Shown here: piece after piece, positions 8,182 through 17,147 of the stretch
Layout of the letters: the number at the start of each line of letters is the position of its first letter
Position numbering within the stretch: position 1 is the stretch's first letter
NCBI GenBank assembly: GCA_964474905.1
Contig: CAYYUP010000025.1
Location: forward strand, 10,709-74,708
Source of the DNA: JADJRG01 sp964474905
GTDB lineage: Bacteria; Myxococcota_A; Polyangia; Nannocystales; Nannocystaceae
Direction: 5' to 3'
DNA length: 64,000 nucleotides
Notes under the pieces: model-generated
Database searches by the model: none
The model's input: only the letters and a program-made list of their open reading frames with translations
What the model was told of the DNA's origin: nothing
Translations under genes and position numbers: made by a program

Positions 8182-10038
8182 TCAGCTTTGACCGAGACCG
8201 GACTCGCGATTCTTTCGGCGGTGTGAGTAGGGAAGCAGGGACTCTGCATCGCTGATCCCGAGGGCTTTGGCGACGACCTCGGGGTGGGCGAGCCCTGACA
8301 TGGTGATCTCCGTGGGATCGAGATAGGGAATCTCGACCTTAAATGCACTGCCTCGGTCGAGCGCGCTGCGGACCGTGATCGTGCCGCCCATCATCTCGGC
8401 GAAGACCCGCGAGAGTGCGAGGCCTAGGCCGGTGCCGCCGTGGCGGCGGGCGGCGGCGGCATTTGGCTGGCTAAAAGCCTCGAAGAGCCGGCTTATCTGA
8501 CTTTGAGTCATGCCGATACCGGTATCGCTGACGAAAAACTGGATCCACCGGAGACCGTCGCGGAGCCCCTGACGGACGGCGAAGCGGATCTCTCCACTCT
8601 CCGTGAATTTAACCGCGTTGCCGAGAAGATTGATCAGGACCTGACGGATCTTGGTTTGGTCGGCGTGGATAAAGCCGATGGCCTCCGGGATCGCGACGTG
8701 GATGCCAAGCCCCTTGCGCCTGATCATCGGTCGCACGCTGTCGAGCACACTGCTGAGCATGTCGTTGACATCGAAGGTCTCGAGGTGCAGCTCCATCTTT
8801 CCGGCCTCGACCTTGGAGAGATCGAGGATGTCGGAGATCAGACCGAGGAGGTGTTTTGCCGAGCTTTGGATCCGCCCCAGATCATCGACCGACTCGGCGA
8901 AGCCGCGTTCCTCGGCCTCGTCCATCAGCAGCTCGGCGTAGCCGATCACCGCATTTAGGGGGGTTCGGAGCTCGTGACTCATGTTGGCGAGAAACCTGCT
9001 CTTGGCCTTGCTAGCGTCTTCTGCGAGCTCTTTTGCCTGTCTCAGGTTGCGCTCGATCTCCTTGTCACGGCGGATGTCGGTGGCGACGCAGACGATGCCT
9101 CGCAACTTTCCGTTGTCGTCGTGCAGGATCGATCTGGAGAAGCGCACATCGATGTGCTCGCCGCTCTTCATGCGATAGGTACGATCGCGGTGGGTCATGA
9201 TCGAGGAGGTGATCGAAGTGCCGTCGCGGAGCATGTCGTGATGGCCGTCGACGAGTACTCGCTCGATGTGGGCGCCGACCAGCTCCTCCTGTGAAAACCC
9301 GAGCAGCACCGTCGTCGCCACGTTTGTCGAGACGATCGTCGCCTTTGAGTCGAGGATGATCACGCTCTCGGCCATCGAGGCGATGACATCTGCCGTCAGC
9401 TTGCGCGCGTGCTCGGCCTCTTCCGCCATCGTCGCCGCTCGATGCTCCTGCTCCCGGGTGCGGCGTAGCGCTTGTTTGAGGCTGAGGATGATCAGGGTCA
9501 GACAGAGCCCCGAGGTCGCCACTACGGCGACGGTCGCGAGGGTCGAGGCCGCGAGGTTGAAGGGCATCGGCTCGGGCAGTTCGATGGTGGACTGGAGCAC
9601 CGCGACCGCGAAGACCGCAAGCAGTGAGGTGACCGTGAGGCCGATAAGGATACGGCTCCGCCCGAGAACCGCGCCAAAGACCAGCGCGAGTATCAAGATG
9701 TTGAGCAGCGATGAGCGCATGCCGCCCGCCGCGAGGGTACCGATCGCGGCATAGGCGATCAGCGTTCCGATCATAATGAGCCCGCCGCTGTAGATAAATC
9801 CCCTGCGCAGCGCGGCGAGCAGGCTGATCGCCAGCAGGATCAGGATCGGATACATGAACCAATGGCGGGTGGGGCCGGTGGTCAGGAGCCGCGCGGCGAG
9901 CAGCGTGCTGAGCAGCGCGATCAGGAGGATGTAGACGATGTGCAGGAGGCCGGCGACTCGGGTCCGCTCTTCGTCGTCGAAGATCGGCGCTCTCAGCCGC
10001 TCTGCGAGTCGTAGAGCCATGCCACCTAGGGCTCCCAT
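8182..10038 (-). CDS. Membrane PAS sensor histidine kinase
   Basis: A 618-residue sensor kinase. The N-terminal third has about six hydrophobic membrane helices (residues 30-190), then a coiled linker, one PAS domain (about 215-325), and a HisKA/HATPase core. The phospho-accepting His355 is in NMSHELRTPLN, the N box is LINLLGNAVKFT (469-479), G1 is DTGIGM (505-510) and G2 is GGTGLGL (534-540). No receiver domain is attached and no response regulator gene is adjacent, so it is an orphan kinase. The long hydrophobic sensor region with short loops suggests sensing in or near the membrane. It is convergent with the beta-helix gene. An internal ATG at 10020 is an alternative start. Confidence 0.93.
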   Translation of the reverse strand: MGALGGMALRLAERLRAPIFDDEERTRVAGLLHIVYILLIALLSTLLAARLLTTGPTRHWFMYPILILLAISLLAALRRGFIYSGGLIMIGTLIAYAAIGTLAAGGMRSSLLNILILALVFGAVLGRSRILIGLTVTSLLAVFAVAVLQSTIELPEPMPFNLAASTLATVAVVATSGLCLTLIILSLKQALRRTREQEHRAATMAEEAEHARKLTADVIASMAESVIILDSKATIVSTNVATTVLLGFSQEELVGAHIERVLVDGHHDMLRDGTSITSSIMTHRDRTYRMKSGEHIDVRFSRSILHDDNGKLRGIVCVATDIRRDKEIERNLRQAKELAEDASKAKSRFLANMSHELRTPLNAVIGYAELLMDEAEERGFAESVDDLGRIQSSAKHLLGLISDILDLSKVEAGKMELHLETFDVNDMLSSVLDSVRPMIRRKGLGIHVAIPEAIGFIHADQTKIRQVLINLLGNAVKFTESGEIRFAVRQGLRDGLRWIQFFVSDTGIGMTQSQISRLFEAFSQPNAAAARRHGGTGLGLALSRVFAEMMGGTITVRSALDRGSAFKVEIPYLDPTEITMSGLAHPEVVAKALGISDAESLLPYSHRRKNRESGLGQS

Positions 10039-10241
10039 GAGCCCGCGAAATAAGGCTACGGGGGGGCCGAAAGCGGTGTCAAGCTGGGGTAGACGGCTGC
10101 ATTCGCACTCCGGGCGTGTCCGCCCTCAGAGCAGGTGTCTTCTGGGACATCTTGCGCGACGGCAGCGACGGCAATAGGTCGATCGCGATGAGGAGGTAGC
10201 TTGCCAAACGGGCGCAGCCGCCGCTACGGTCGGCGACGAGC

Positions 10242-11522
10242 GTGTCACCGATTCAAAGCCAATTCTGGAAGTCCTTGGGACCTGGGCTGCTTTTCGCGGG
10301 GACCGCTGTCGGTGTCTCTCATCTCGTGCAGTCGACCCGGGCGGGCGCGACGTATGGGCTCGCGCTCGTCGCTTTGGTTGTGCTCGCCAATGTGCTCAAG
10401 TACCCGGCGTTCTCCTTCGCTCCGCGTTATGCGGCGGCGACGGGTACCAGTCTGCTCGAGGCCTACCGCCGACAGGGACGCTGGGCGCTTGCGCTCTACG
10501 GTTTTGTCACCCTCGGGACGATGTTTGCGGTCCAGGCGGCGGTTGTCGTGGTCGCGGCCGGCCTCGCCCAAGCGCTCTTCGGCGACGGTCTCAGTGTGCT
10601 CGGCTACGCGATTGTGCTGACTCTGCTGGCGGCGACGGTCAACGGTGCGGGCTCGTTTGGGCTTCTCGATCGCCTGATCAAGATCGTCGTCGTCGTGCTT
10701 ACGATAGCGACGCTGGTCGCGACCGCGCTCGCCCTTCCAGAGATCGCCTGGAGCACGATCCCGTGGATGCCTGAGCGCGGCAGCTGGACCAAGACTGATT
10801 TTTTCTTTGTCGTCGCTCTGATCGGCTGGATGCCGACGGCCCTCGACATCGGTGTTTGGCACTCGCTCTGGACATTGGCGCGACGCCATCAAACCGGCCA
10901 CGCGCCGCGGGTCCGCGAGGTTTTGCTCGACTTCAACATCGGCTACATCGGCACGGCTGTGCTTGCGCTCTGCTTCCTGGTCCTTGGGGCAGCTGTGATG
11001 TACGGCCGCGGTGTCGAGTTTGATGGCTCGGCGGGCGGCTTTGCCAACCAGCTCATCGATCTCTACACCATGAGCCTAGGCGCATGGAGTCGGCCGGTGA
11101 TCGCCGCGGCTGCTTTTGGGGTCATGTTGTCGACGGTGCTGACAGTTGTCGATGGTTTCCCGCGGGCGCTTAGCGGTCTGCTCCAGCGCTTTCGTACGGC
11201 CGAGATCCCCCATCATCCCGAGTTGCAGGCAGCGGCGTCGACGAGGACCTACCGCCTGGTGCTCTTGGTGATCGGCGTGGGCTCTCTGGGGCTCATCGCC
11301 TTCTTGCAGGGCAGCCTGCGCGAGCTTGTCAGCCTGGCGACGACGCTGTCATTCCTGACCGCACCGGTCTTCTCGGTGCTCAATCACCGCGCCGTCCTGA
11401 GCCGAGCGATGCCCCACGAGTGTCGGCCTCGGCGTTGGATGATCCGCTACTCCCTGGTGGGCATCGTCTTCCAGGCGCTCTTCGCTGGCTACTATCTGTG
11501 GATCCGCTTTGTCGCCTCCTAG
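10242..11522 (+). CDS. NRAMP-superfamily transporter lacking canonical metal motifs
   Basis: Integral membrane protein of 426 residues with about eleven hydrophobic segments and the NRAMP opening SLGPGLLFAG. In proven Mn/Fe transporters TM1 carries DPGN and TM6 carries MPH. Here the TM1 stretch reads TAVGVSHLVQSTRAGA, placing Gly24 and His27 where Asp and Asn normally bind metal, and TM6 reads GWMPTALD, keeping Met197 but replacing His with Thr. It therefore belongs to a divergent branch whose substrate is not predictable. GTG 10242 is used as start; the SD is weak. Its stop overlaps the stop of the convergent MAPEG gene inside one CTAG. Confidence 0.88.
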   Translation: MSPIQSQFWKSLGPGLLFAGTAVGVSHLVQSTRAGATYGLALVALVVLANVLKYPAFSFAPRYAAATGTSLLEAYRRQGRWALALYGFVTLGTMFAVQAAVVVVAAGLAQALFGDGLSVLGYAIVLTLLAATVNGAGSFGLLDRLIKIVVVVLTIATLVATALALPEIAWSTIPWMPERGSWTKTDFFFVVALIGWMPTALDIGVWHSLWTLARRHQTGHAPRVREVLLDFNIGYIGTAVLALCFLVLGAAVMYGRGVEFDGSAGGFANQLIDLYTMSLGAWSRPVIAAAAFGVMLSTVLTVVDGFPRALSGLLQRFRTAEIPHHPELQAAASTRTYRLVLLVIGVGSLGLIAFLQGSLRELVSLATTLSFLTAPVFSVLNHRAVLSRAMPHECRPRRWMIRYSLVGIVFQALFAGYYLWIRFVAS

Positions 11523-11941
11523 GCCTGTGCTAGGGCCCAGGCGAAGAATCGCAGCCACATCACCAGGAGCACGGCGCAGCTCAGGAAATAGGGCACAAAG
11601 CGGTGATTTGGCACGTTGTAGGTCAGGTGGATCAGCGCGTGTGCGCCCCTAAATCCCGCGTAGGCCCAGGCGAGCGTCACCATCAGCGGATCGACCGCGT
11701 TGCAGGCGAGTACGAGGCCGGCCAGCGCGTAGAAAAGCACCGGCATCTCGGTGAGGTTGGCGAGGTGATGCGTCGGTGCTCGCTCGGCCGGAGGTGGCGG
11801 CGGCGCGTCGCGGACCTCGTAATAGCCGGCGTCGATCTGGCCGCTGAGGATCAGCGGGATTCGGACCATAAAAAGGCGGAGCCAGACCGCGAAGGTCAGG
11901 CCGACAAGGGCGAAGACTGGATAGAGGAGATCGATCTGCAC
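11519..11941 (-). CDS. MAPEG-family membrane protein
   Basis: Small four-helix membrane protein of 140 residues resembling the MAPEG family (membrane-associated proteins in eicosanoid and glutathione metabolism). The segment HHLANLTEMPVLFYAL after TM1 and the later GFRGAHALIHLTYN are typical family signatures. A Pro-rich loop (DAPPPPPAERAP) sits between TM1 and this block. Bacterial members are often of unknown function; glutathione-dependent detoxification is only an inference. Its stop codon overlaps that of the convergent transporter gene. Confidence 0.85.
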   Translation of the reverse strand: MQIDLLYPVFALVGLTFAVWLRLFMVRIPLILSGQIDAGYYEVRDAPPPPPAERAPTHHLANLTEMPVLFYALAGLVLACNAVDPLMVTLAWAYAGFRGAHALIHLTYNVPNHRFVPYFLSCAVLLVMWLRFFAWALAQA

Positions 11942-11983
11942 GGCTCGCTATCGTAGCAGCGGCCGTGCAGGTTATGGGCGGGC

Positions 11984-13444
11984 CTAAAAGCGCAGCTGAA
12001 GGTGACCGGCGACGGCCGCGATAAAGAGCTTGTAGGTGCCGTTGCCGGCGTCGTTATCGGAGGTCGTGACGACCCGCGGCAGGATGCCCTGGAAGCGAGC
12101 GTCGGCGATCAGGCCCAGGCGCTCGTTGACCTGGAGAACGCCCCCAATGCCGCCGATTAGACGGTGGCCGTCGGGGGAGGTTGTATCGACGGTGCTGTCG
12201 GGGGAGGCCGACGATTGATACCCGAAGGTCGCGGAGACGAGCATTCGATCGGTCGGGCGGTACCGGGCGGAGCCCTCGGCCCAGACCGTGTTGTTCCAAT
12301 TGCGCGGCAGGTTGACGGTGAGTGTTTCGCCGATGCCGAGCGCCGGTTGGGCGAGGTCGGGGGAGGTGGTCGTGACCGCGAAGTTCTCGAGGTCGGAGTA
12401 GAAGACGTAGGAGAAGAAGCCGTCGACCCGCCAGCGCTCGCTGATGTCGTAACCGGCGCCTGCGGTGAGCCGCTTGGGCAGCTTAAACTCGAGGCTAGCC
12501 TTGCCGGTGACCAGGGGTTTGAACTGCACACCCTGCGACGCCAGGTCGTGGGTGAAGAACGAGTCGTTCATGTCGATCGCGAAGCGACCGCGGTAGTTCA
12601 TTTTGGTGCTGTGCTGATAGCTGATGCCGAGGCTGAGCTTTTGGGTCGGGTTGGAGGAGATGCCGACGTTGAAGGTCGCCGAGTGGGAGATCGCTCGCTT
12701 GAGAGAGATCGGTCGCGAGAGCACCTCGAGCTCGCGCACATCGGATGGCGCGTCGGGGCCAAAGGAGTTGTCTTGGCCGATCGGCGGGTTGCTGAGGCCT
12801 TCGCCGAACTCCGGGACGGTCGCGAAGTCCTGGAGCTTGGAGAGCTCGGCAAAGCCAACGACGTAGGAGACACCTGCGCCGAAGGAGAAGTAGTCGTGAA
12901 TTTTGACCGCTGCCGAGCCGGTGATGTTGGACGAGATGATGAACGCCTGCCGCACCTGCCAGGCCTGGGCCCCGTTCTTGGGGAAGTTGAGCGCGGCGGC
13001 GTAAGGCACGTAAAAACCGGCGCCGAGAACCAGGCGGTCTTTGATCACCGGGTAGGCAAAAAAAGCGTCGCCGACCGGAGCTATCGGGTTGGCGACGACT
13101 TGCTCTTGCTCGCCGGTCTTTGAGCTGTCGATATACGAGCCGTCGATCGGCGACTTGAACTGGAAGGAATCCGGGGTCTGGTAGGCCCCCCTGTAATTCC
13201 GGGTGTAGCGGATATCGCCGATGATCAGGCCGCCGCCGAGCAGCAGCTCGGGTTTTTGCAGGCTGCCGAGCTGGGCTGGGTTCCACCAGATCGCTGCCGC
13301 ATCGCGGGCGACAGGACCGGACTGGCCGGTGCCGACCAGGGGCGCATCGAGGCCAGAGGCCAGGGCTGTGGTCGGCGCAGCGAGGGCGAGCACGCTGGCC
13401 AGCATGGCCGTCAGGGGGAGGGTGAGTCGCAGAGTCCGTTGCAT
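11984..13444 (-). CDS. FadL/OmpP1/TodX-type outer membrane protein
   Basis: Outer membrane beta-barrel of 486 residues of the FadL family, which carry long-chain fatty acids and other hydrophobic compounds across the outer membrane. The signal peptide ends TTALASG. The N-terminal hatch sequence SGPVARDAAAIWWNPAQL is typical, and the C-terminal residue is Phe (GHLQLRF), as usual for barrels recognised by Bam. ATG 13444 is chosen for the signal peptide; the frame is open far upstream, but that part is antisense to the neighbouring gene. It is the last gene of a run of four on this strand, 68 bp after the third paralogous lipoprotein, so it probably works with those lipoproteins. Confidence 0.93.
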   Translation of the reverse strand: MQRTLRLTLPLTAMLASVLALAAPTTALASGLDAPLVGTGQSGPVARDAAAIWWNPAQLGSLQKPELLLGGGLIIGDIRYTRNYRGAYQTPDSFQFKSPIDGSYIDSSKTGEQEQVVANPIAPVGDAFFAYPVIKDRLVLGAGFYVPYAAALNFPKNGAQAWQVRQAFIISSNITGSAAVKIHDYFSFGAGVSYVVGFAELSKLQDFATVPEFGEGLSNPPIGQDNSFGPDAPSDVRELEVLSRPISLKRAISHSATFNVGISSNPTQKLSLGISYQHSTKMNYRGRFAIDMNDSFFTHDLASQGVQFKPLVTGKASLEFKLPKRLTAGAGYDISERWRVDGFFSYVFYSDLENFAVTTTSPDLAQPALGIGETLTVNLPRNWNNTVWAEGSARYRPTDRMLVSATFGYQSSASPDSTVDTTSPDGHRLIGGIGGVLQVNERLGLIADARFQGILPRVVTTSDNDAGNGTYKLFIAAVAGHLQLRF

Positions 13445-13512
13445 GGGAGGGGGGGGCTTCGCGGGGCTTGGGGGCTCGGGAGCAAATCCGTAGATTTGGG
13501 AGACCAGTAGAT

Positions 13513-15303
13513 CTAGAGGCGGGTGATGTCGAGTTTGATGCGGCTCGGGCTCGGCTTGTCGCCGACCTCGAGCTTGAAGCGGTGGCCGGCGTCGTCCTCG
13601 ATATAGAGGATGTCGCCCGGGCTCACCTGGATCTTTTCGTGGTCCTGGTCGCCGTCGATCGCGGTGAGCGACGAGACCTTGTCGCTGAGTTCGGGATCGG
13701 CGAAGAAGCCGGGCTTTGCGTAGCTGTAGGGGCGGACCAGCTGGGCTTCGTCGTCCTTGCGAATGTCGTCTTCGGTGACGAAATAGAGGTAGTCGCCCTG
13801 GACTTCGACCGGGTTTTGCCGCTGCGGTTGGTAGTAGTAGAAATCCGCGTCGCCCCGGGCAGCGTCGTTGACCCTCTCGGCGACCGAGGCCAGGGCCGAG
13901 GGATCGTTCTCGAAGTTTTTCTTGATCTGGACCAGGATCGCGTCGGGATCGACTGGGATGCGGACATCGCGAAGGGTGAACTGCACGTCGCCTTCGCCCT
14001 CTGCGAGGCCGCCGTCGTGGAGGCGGACCTGGGCGACTTCGGCGAGGATATCCCAATAGTACGCAGGCGGCGGTGGGTCACCGATGTCGGCAAAGGTTGT
14101 CAGCTCGGTCCATCCCTCGCCGTCGACGCAGGCCTCAAAGGCGAGGGCGTCGGTCGCCAATCTGTACTCGTCGCAATGGTCGTTTATCGACGCGCCTGCC
14201 CGCTTGGCGCTCTCGATGATCAGATGCTCGAACTCCCAGGGCGGCAGGTCCCAGCAGACGGAGTTACCGGTAGGTTTGGGCTCACGGGCGTTGCCGCCGG
14301 CAATAAAGCCGCTGTTCTCGTGGATCGACATGGTCAGCTCTTCGATGACCATCTCCTCGGCTAGGCCGTCGACGCGCAGCCAATCCGGGTCGCTGTAATC
14401 GAAGAGCGTATCGACCTGGGAGAGGATCGAGTTGACGCTGGCGATGCTTAGATCGCCGAGATCGACGCCCTTGTAGGGCAGGGCGTTAACCGAGACCTTG
14501 ACCGCCATCTCGAAGGAATCCTCGACGATCGAGATCCCGTAGGCCTTGTCGATGAAGCCGGGATGGATCGGGCTCATCGGATCGTCGGGGTCGAGGGGGG
14601 CGGCTCCAAAGCGCTCGGCGAGGGTCTCAAAGTTGGAGGCGAGGTCGCCGAGCGTCATCGGGATCGAGCCGGGCTCGACCGGGTAGATGCCGTCGGGGTG
14701 TTCGGCGTCGATCGGCCCCTTGCGGCTCTGGGCGGTCGGGTGCGAGGTGACCAAAAGATCGAGCACGGCCCCCGAAATGACCTCCGCGGGCACCATGCTC
14801 TCGGTGACGCCGACCTGGGCCAGCGCCGCGAGCACTTTGGCCGGTGGGATCGCGACGGTGCTCGCGAGAGCGATGGCTTCTTCTAAATTGGTGCCGACGA
14901 GGGAGGCGTTGTCGGGGGTCATGCGCAGGAGGTTGCGCATATTTTGTGCCGCCTGCGGGAGCGCGTCGGCCTCGGCGGGCGGCAGGTCGCGGAGCTGCAC
15001 GAGCACGGTGTCGAGGGTATCGGCGAGCTTGTAGTCGAGAAGCCAGAGCTCGTCCAAGGTCTTTTTGGGCAGCGCTCGCACGTCGTCGATCGTCATGATC
15101 TGCTCGAAACCCTCGACCTCAAAGCTGAGGAAGCGGAGCTCGACGGTGCGGGTTTCGCCAGGGGCCAGCTCGGCGCTATCTGGGGGCTCCGGCACCGTGA
15201 CCTCTTCGACGCAAGCAGACTGTCCGATAAGACAGGCGATTGCGAAGGCGAGGCAGAGGACCTGTGGGCGGCCCCTTGGGGTGGTGGTGCGAAGCGGCAT
15301 CAT
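13513..15303 (-). CDS. Tandem paralogue lipoprotein C (unknown family)
   Basis: Lipoprotein of 596 residues (lipobox IGQSAC), closest to the next gene upstream. Shared blocks in order are GETRTVELRFL, MTPDN..L.GT.L, YKG.DL, WDLPPWEFE, DILxEVAQVRLHDGG, a DFYYYQP stretch, GDYLYFVT, RPYSY-KPGFFAD, and GD.LYIEDD.G..F.L.VG near the C-terminus, which ends ITRL. I recognise no Pfam-type family; the C-terminal half looks beta-rich. It begins 10 bp after the stop of paralogue B, so it is translationally coupled. Start ATG 15303, followed at once by a second ATG at 15300. Confidence 0.88.
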   Translation of the reverse strand: MMPLRTTTPRGRPQVLCLAFAIACLIGQSACVEEVTVPEPPDSAELAPGETRTVELRFLSFEVEGFEQIMTIDDVRALPKKTLDELWLLDYKLADTLDTVLVQLRDLPPAEADALPQAAQNMRNLLRMTPDNASLVGTNLEEAIALASTVAIPPAKVLAALAQVGVTESMVPAEVISGAVLDLLVTSHPTAQSRKGPIDAEHPDGIYPVEPGSIPMTLGDLASNFETLAERFGAAPLDPDDPMSPIHPGFIDKAYGISIVEDSFEMAVKVSVNALPYKGVDLGDLSIASVNSILSQVDTLFDYSDPDWLRVDGLAEEMVIEELTMSIHENSGFIAGGNAREPKPTGNSVCWDLPPWEFEHLIIESAKRAGASINDHCDEYRLATDALAFEACVDGEGWTELTTFADIGDPPPPAYYWDILAEVAQVRLHDGGLAEGEGDVQFTLRDVRIPVDPDAILVQIKKNFENDPSALASVAERVNDAARGDADFYYYQPQRQNPVEVQGDYLYFVTEDDIRKDDEAQLVRPYSYAKPGFFADPELSDKVSSLTAIDGDQDHEKIQVSPGDILYIEDDAGHRFKLEVGDKPSPSRIKLDITRL

Positions 15304-15313
15304 GGCTGGATTC

Positions 15314-17107
15314 TTAATTGAGACGGGTGATGTCGAGTGCGACCCGGTGGAGAGTTGGTTTTTCGCCGACATCGAGGCGGAAGCGTCGGCCCTCGTCGTC
15401 CTCGATGTAGAGCGTATCGCCGGCGTTGATCTTGATCTTTTCGTGGGTTGAATCCCCGTCGATGATCTGTGTGTCGGAGACTTTGATGGTCAGAGCTTCG
15501 TCGGCAAAGAAACCAGGGTGCTGGTAACCCGAGTAGGGCCGAACCGACATGTTGTAGTCGTCGGTGCGGATATCGACGTGGGTGACAAAGTAGAGGTAGT
15601 CGCCCTGAATGCTCTCTGGGTTGCTAAATCCCGGCTGGTAATAATAGAAGTCGGGGTCGCCCTTGGCGTTGTCGTTGAGGCTCTCGGCGATGTCGGTGAG
15701 CGCGGCCGGGTCGGCGCCGAGGTTTTCCTTGATCGCCGCGACGAGATCCTCGGTGGTCACACCGACGTCGACATCGTGCAGCACGAGTTCGATGTCGGCG
15801 TCGCCCTCGGCGATACCACCGTCGTGCAGACGGACTTGCGCGATTTCGATCAAGATATCCCAGAAGTACGAGGGGGTCGGCGGTGTGACACTGCCTTCGA
15901 CGCTCTTGTCGACCGTGATCTCGGTCCAGGACTCCGTGTCGAGGCAGACGTTGACCGCTTCTAGGGGCTCGTCGACCTCCCCTTGGGGGCCGTAGATCGT
16001 GCAGTGATCGGGGATCTCCTCGGCCCGCAGGCGGGCGAGGTCCATGATCAGGCGCTCGAATTCCCAGGGCGGCAGGTCCCAGACCGGCGAGTCACCTTGC
16101 ATCGCCGGCTCCTTGTTGGTGCCGCCGGCGAGGAAGGCCGGGTTCTCGTAGATCTTCATTGTCAGCTCGGGGATCACCAGGGTGGTGGCGAGGCCCTCGA
16201 GCACGAGCCAGTTGGGGTTCGAGGTATCGAAGACGGTCTCGATTTGGCTGGCCGTGCTGTTGACCGAACCGATGACGGTGGTGGTCAGGTCGATGCCTTT
16301 GTAGGGGCTTGCGTTGAGGTCGACGGTGACGGTCATGCCGAAGTTGTCGAGCGCTGCCTTGAGTCCCGAGGTCGCGGTGATGAAGCCGGGATGGCCCGCC
16401 TTGTTGGGCTGCTCGGGGTCGGGGCCGACCGGACCAAAGGTCACCGGCAGGCTATTGAAATCCTCGACCACATCGGCGAGGTAGACCGGGATCGAGTCTT
16501 TGGTGACCGGATAGAGCCCCTCGGGGTTGGCCTGGGTGATCACGCCGCGGCGCAGCTGGGCGTTCGGGTGGGTGGCGACCACATTGTTGAGCACCGCGCG
16601 TGTCGCCAACTCGGTGGAGATCGCGGGCTCGTTTGCGGCGATGCCCATAAGGTCCGAGAGGATCAGCGAAGGCGGGAGGCCGATCGCCTTGCCGACGCCG
16701 ATCAACGGCGCCAGGCTGGTGCCATCAAGGACGATGTTGTCCGGGGTCATGGTCAGCAGCTTCCACATGTTGTGGGCCGGACCCGGCAGCGCGTAGACCT
16801 CGTCGGAGGGGGTGTCCTTGAGGACAGATAGGGCGTTGTAGACCAGTGGCTCGGCGTCGAGATCGAGGAGCCAGGTGTTGTCGAGGATGTTCCGCGGGAA
16901 CTTTTTGATCGTCTCGAGATCGAGGGTTTGCGAGAAGTTCTTGACGTCGATCGTAAGGAAGCGGAGCTCAACGGTGCGGGTCTCGCCCAGCGCCATTTCG
17001 TCGCTCAAGGGAGCCGGATCGAGCTCGACCTCCTCGACGCAGCCGCTGATAGCGACGAGCCAGGGGGCGATGAGCAGGAAGGGGTGCGGTTGCCTAGAAA
17101 ACATCAT
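15314..17107 (-). CDS. Tandem paralogue lipoprotein B (unknown family)
   Basis: Lipoprotein of 597 residues (lipobox AISGC, followed by VEEVELDP). It is collinear with paralogue C over its whole length: GETRTVELRFL, LTMTPDNIVLDGTSL, SPYKGIDL, WDLPPWEFERLI, DILIEIAQVRLHDGG, DFYYYQP, GDYLYFVT, HPGFFAD, DTLYIEDDEG, and the ending ITRLN. Only a few Cys residues are conserved. The similarity suggests a recent tandem duplication. Start at ATG 17107, with ATG 17104 directly behind. It lies 40 bp downstream of paralogue A and 10 bp upstream of paralogue C. Confidence 0.88.
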   Translation of the reverse strand: MMFSRQPHPFLLIAPWLVAISGCVEEVELDPAPLSDEMALGETRTVELRFLTIDVKNFSQTLDLETIKKFPRNILDNTWLLDLDAEPLVYNALSVLKDTPSDEVYALPGPAHNMWKLLTMTPDNIVLDGTSLAPLIGVGKAIGLPPSLILSDLMGIAANEPAISTELATRAVLNNVVATHPNAQLRRGVITQANPEGLYPVTKDSIPVYLADVVEDFNSLPVTFGPVGPDPEQPNKAGHPGFITATSGLKAALDNFGMTVTVDLNASPYKGIDLTTTVIGSVNSTASQIETVFDTSNPNWLVLEGLATTLVIPELTMKIYENPAFLAGGTNKEPAMQGDSPVWDLPPWEFERLIMDLARLRAEEIPDHCTIYGPQGEVDEPLEAVNVCLDTESWTEITVDKSVEGSVTPPTPSYFWDILIEIAQVRLHDGGIAEGDADIELVLHDVDVGVTTEDLVAAIKENLGADPAALTDIAESLNDNAKGDPDFYYYQPGFSNPESIQGDYLYFVTHVDIRTDDYNMSVRPYSGYQHPGFFADEALTIKVSDTQIIDGDSTHEKIKINAGDTLYIEDDEGRRFRLDVGEKPTLHRVALDITRLN

Positions 17108-17147
17108 GGTCTCACGTGGGTCCAACGTGGGGGGGGGCGAGGCGGGC

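Noticed and set aside
13445..14056. N-terminal extension of the FadL-like frame by about 200 residues
   Set aside because: The extension is antisense-frame shadow of lipoprotein C and ends just before a perfect signal peptide at 13444.
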